From contig JAGTVE010000214.1 of NCBI GenBank assembly GCA_018224485.1, forward strand, positions 1 through 7,551: DNA of 7,551 nucleotides, given 5' to 3'. The DNA comes from Thioalkalivibrio sp. (GTDB lineage Bacteria; Pseudomonadota; Gammaproteobacteria; Ectothiorhodospirales; Ectothiorhodospiraceae). Under the pieces are notes generated by a model. It was given only the letters and a program-made list of their open reading frames with translations, was not told where the DNA came from and ran no database searches. Shown piece after piece: positions 5,811-7,551 of the stretch (position 1 is its first letter; each line of letters begins with the position of its first letter). The translations under genes and the position numbers were made by a program.

Positions 5811-6971
5811 ATGACGCTACCCCTGACCAGCCAGTACCGCGAACTCTTCCTGCGTGACCTCCCGCTGCTGGATGTCCGGGCGCCGGTGGAGTTTGCCCAG
5901 GGGGCCTTTCCCAATGCAGACAACCTCCCGTTGCTGACCGATGCCGAGCGGCACGATGTCGGCCTGCGCTACACCGAGCAGGGGCAGCCGGCCGCAATCG
6001 AACTGGGCCACGCACTGGTCGGCGGCGAGACTCGGGAGGCCCGCCTGCAGGGTTGGCTGCAGTGGTGCGAGCGGCACCCGGACGGCCAGCTCTACTGCTT
6101 CCGGGGCGGCATGCGCTCGGGCATCGTGCAGGAGTGGCTGGCGGACGCCGGACGGTTGATACCGCGCATCCGCGGCGGCTACAAGGCGATGCGCCGCTTC
6201 CTGCTGGAGAGCCTGGAGGAGACCACCGCGACACTGCCGCTGGTCCTGCTCTCCGGCCGCAGCGGCACCGGCAAGACGCGCGTGATCGAAGGGCTGGATC
6301 ACGCGGTGGACCTGGAGGGCTTGGCGCGGCATCGGGGCTCGGCCTTCGGACGACGCCCCGGGGGGCAGCCGACTCAGATCGACTTCGAGAACGCGTTGGC
6401 GATCCGGCTGCTGCGGCTGCAGGCGCGCGAGCACATGCACGGACCGACCCCGGTGGTGCTCGAGGACGAGAGCAAGCTGGTGGGCCATCGGCTGATACCG
6501 CCGGTGCTGCACACCCGCATGAAGGCGGCACCCAGGGTCTTCATAGAGGAGACGCTCGCCAGCCGCGTACAGGTCACCATCGAGGACTACGTGCTGCAGC
6601 CGCTGGTGGAATACGCCGAGCACCACGGCACGGAACAGGCCCTGGACCGCCTCGGCGCGGAACTGCTTGCGTCGCTGGACCGCATCCGCAACCGCCTCGG
6701 GGGGGCGCGGCATCAGGCACTGCGCGCCATGATGGAATCGGCCCTTGCCGCCCAGGCGCGGACGGGAACTGCCGAAGCGCACCGGGGCTGGATCGAGGCC
6801 GTGCTCGCGGAGTACTACGACCCCCTGTACGAACACGCGCTTGGTCGGCAGGGCGATATCGGGCAACCGCTGTTCGTCGGTAGCCGCGCCGAGGTCCTCG
6901 CGTTCCTGCAGCAGTTGGCCGACAGCCCTGCGCCACCCCTCGCGCGGAGCCGCCAGGGGCCGAGCCCCTGA
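5811..6971 (+). CDS. mnmH: tRNA 2-selenouridine synthase MnmH (SelU/YbbB)
   Basis: The enzyme replaces sulfur with selenium at the wobble 2-thiouridine of tRNAs for Lys, Glu and Gln, using selenophosphate, through a geranylated intermediate. Of 386 residues, about 8-135 form a rhodanese domain (LLDVRAPVEFAQGAFPNADNLP) with catalytic Cys96 in LYCFRGGMRSG, the equivalent of E. coli Cys97. A P-loop domain follows, with Walker A SGRSGTGKT (148-156). The family hallmark LEGLARHRGSAFGR is at 168-181, VLEDESKLVG at 216-225 and EYYDPLYEHAL at 334-344. Length is slightly above the usual 360-370 because of a short Pro/Ser tail from about 372. The start at 5811 has no obvious ribosome-binding site but leaves a normal N-terminus. 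selD, which makes selenophosphate, is not in the window and should be elsewhere in the genome. No frame damage is visible, so the gene looks functional. Confidence 0.96.
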   Translation: MTLPLTSQYRELFLRDLPLLDVRAPVEFAQGAFPNADNLPLLTDAERHDVGLRYTEQGQPAAIELGHALVGGETREARLQGWLQWCERHPDGQLYCFRGGMRSGIVQEWLADAGRLIPRIRGGYKAMRRFLLESLEETTATLPLVLLSGRSGTGKTRVIEGLDHAVDLEGLARHRGSAFGRRPGGQPTQIDFENALAIRLLRLQAREHMHGPTPVVLEDESKLVGHRLIPPVLHTRMKAAPRVFIEETLASRVQVTIEDYVLQPLVEYAEHHGTEQALDRLGAELLASLDRIRNRLGGARHQALRAMMESALAAQARTGTAEAHRGWIEAVLAEYYDPLYEHALGRQGDIGQPLFVGSRAEVLAFLQQLADSPAPPLARSRQGPSP

Positions 6972-6982
6972 TGCCGGGGCAA

Positions 6983-7050
6983 CGCTCCCCCGCGGACGCG
7001 GGCGGGAAATTTTCATCGTCAGGGGTGGCCACGCACCATGAAAGTCAGCG
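6983..7050. repeat. Dispersed repeat, copy B (short)
   Basis: This copy starts 12 bases after the mnmH stop and has only the hairpin and 3' core of copies A and C. CCCGC-GGAC-GCGGG (6989-7002) is followed within 8 bases by TTTT (7009-7012 region), the best terminator-like arrangement in the window. The core also shows nested symmetry: TTTCAT with ATGAAA, and GGTG with CACC inside it. Confidence 0.7.
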
Positions 7051-7068
7051 TGAAAGTCCGGCATTTCT

Positions 7069-7123
7069 CCCCTCTCCCGCTTGCGGGAGAGGGGTCGGGG
7101 TGAGGGCCGGGGGTGAGGGCCGG
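7069..7123. repeat. REP-like palindrome plus 13-bp tandem repeat
   Basis: CCCCTCTCCCGC (7069-7080) and GCGGGAGAGGGG (7083-7094) form a perfect 12-bp stem with a TT loop. This is a widespread REP-type palindrome in proteobacterial spacers. Just after it GGGGTGAGGGCCGG occurs twice with a 13-base period (7097-7110 and 7110-7123). It lies between convergent genes and between repeat copies B and C. Confidence 0.7.
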
Positions 7124-7171
7124 ATCCGACGCCGTACCCCCACCCCAGCCGTTACTCCGGGCATCCTGCCC

Positions 7172-7285
7172 TCCGCCCTTCGGGCCCGCCTGCGGCGGTT
7201 CGAGTCGCTCCCGGCGGATTTGTCCCCGCACGCGGGGGAGGGAGCTTTCATCCTCGGGGGTGGCCGTGCGCCATGAGAGTTAGCG
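7172..7285. repeat. Dispersed repeat, copy C
   Basis: This is a full-length copy similar to copy A (52 of 57 bases in the 5' part). Its hairpin CCCCGC-AC-GCGGGG lies at 7224-7237, and its 3' core at 7246-7285 is more diverged. The last bases overlap the end of the leftward gene, so that the stop codon (TTA on the + strand, 7280-7282) lies within the repeat. Copies B and C together fill the spacer between the convergent genes. Confidence 0.75.
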
Positions 7286-7551
7286 CTTGAGCAACCCGCC
7301 CTCTCGCGCTGAGACGTCGGCTCCGGCACCCGACTCCCCGGCCAGTGTGGTCAGGATCTCCTCCGCAAGACGCTGCACCGCGACCTGACGGTCGCCGCGC
7401 GCGGGATCGAAGAGCTCCGGGTTGAGGCGGGACCAGCGGGGTTTCAAGCGGGCCTCCCGCACCGGCGCCGGCAAGGGATCGCGCGCCCAGCGTGCCTGAA
7501 TCGGATCCCCGGTCGCCAGCGGCTCCTGGGCCGCGTGGCCACGCTGCAGCA
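7280..7551 (-). CDS. C-terminal part of an unrecognised protein (runs off the window)
   Basis: Only the last 89 residues are visible; the reading frame is open to the right edge, so the start lies outside. A TTG at 7474 could be read as a start but is more likely an internal Leu, since the frame continues without a stop. The visible part is soluble-looking and rich in Arg, Ala, Pro and Leu, with DPLPAPVREARLKPRWSRLNPELFDPARGDRQ, then a probable amphipathic helix VAVQRLAEEILTTL and a flexible tail ending GGLLKR. No heme motif, membrane segment or known signature is seen. It converges on mnmH, with repeats B and C between. Confidence 0.55.
   Translation of the reverse strand, partial: LQRGHAAQEPLATGDPIQARWARDPLPAPVREARLKPRWSRLNPELFDPARGDRQVAVQRLAEEILTTLAGESGAGADVSAREGGLLKR

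Noticed and set aside
5817..7064. Long leftward open frame of 415 codons opposite mnmH
   Set aside because: mnmH on the other strand is unmistakable; the antisense frame is a product of high GC and its N-terminus comes from repeat copy B.
7069..7285. Clustered repeats as a CRISPR array
   Set aside because: Units are of different kinds, not evenly spaced, with no constant-length spacers and no cas gene.

Overview
The window is high-GC DNA (roughly two thirds G+C by eye) with tightly packed bacterial genes. A Crp/Fnr-type regulator, multiheme c-type cytochromes with an outer-membrane barrel, a proteobacterial-type MnmH/SelU and REP-like GC-rich palindromes suggest a proteobacterium. A gammaproteobacterium, perhaps of the chemolithotrophic or purple-sulfur type, is a reasonable guess, but no marker gene fixes the taxon.

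Left part (1-1447): no gene is seen in the first 262 bases, apart from a perfect 18-bp dyad at 211-228. A leftward gene (263-1018) encodes an FNR-like Crp-family regulator. It keeps three of the four FNR iron-sulfur ligand cysteines and lacks the one matching Cys29. The divergent intergenic stretch that follows carries a second, similar dyad (1237-1250), possible promoter elements and an unusual in-frame series of three AGGAG/ATG start signals.

Centre (1448-4589): a compact rightward three-gene unit encodes a secreted tetraheme cytochrome of the c554-like type, a 516-residue outer-membrane beta-barrel ending in Phe, and a lipoprotein with eleven CxxCH heme motifs in only 319 residues. Gaps are 9 bp and 1 bp. 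Together they look like a porin-cytochrome electron conduit across the outer membrane, probably controlled by the adjacent FNR-like protein. Family-level roles are well supported; the conduit function, the electron donor or acceptor and the regulatory link are inference.

Right part (4590-7551): a GYF_2-like/transmembrane/pentapeptide-repeat protein of unknown role (4785-5693) is followed by mnmH/selU (5811-6971), the tRNA 2-selenouridine synthase. Last comes the 3' end of a leftward gene of unknown function that runs off the window. The spacers hold three copies of a dispersed repeat of up to about 115 bp (4595-4710, 6983-7050, 7172-7285), each next to the 3' end of a gene, and two REP-like palindromes (5707-5732, 7069-7094). 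No rRNA, tRNA, CRISPR array, transposase or integrase was seen.
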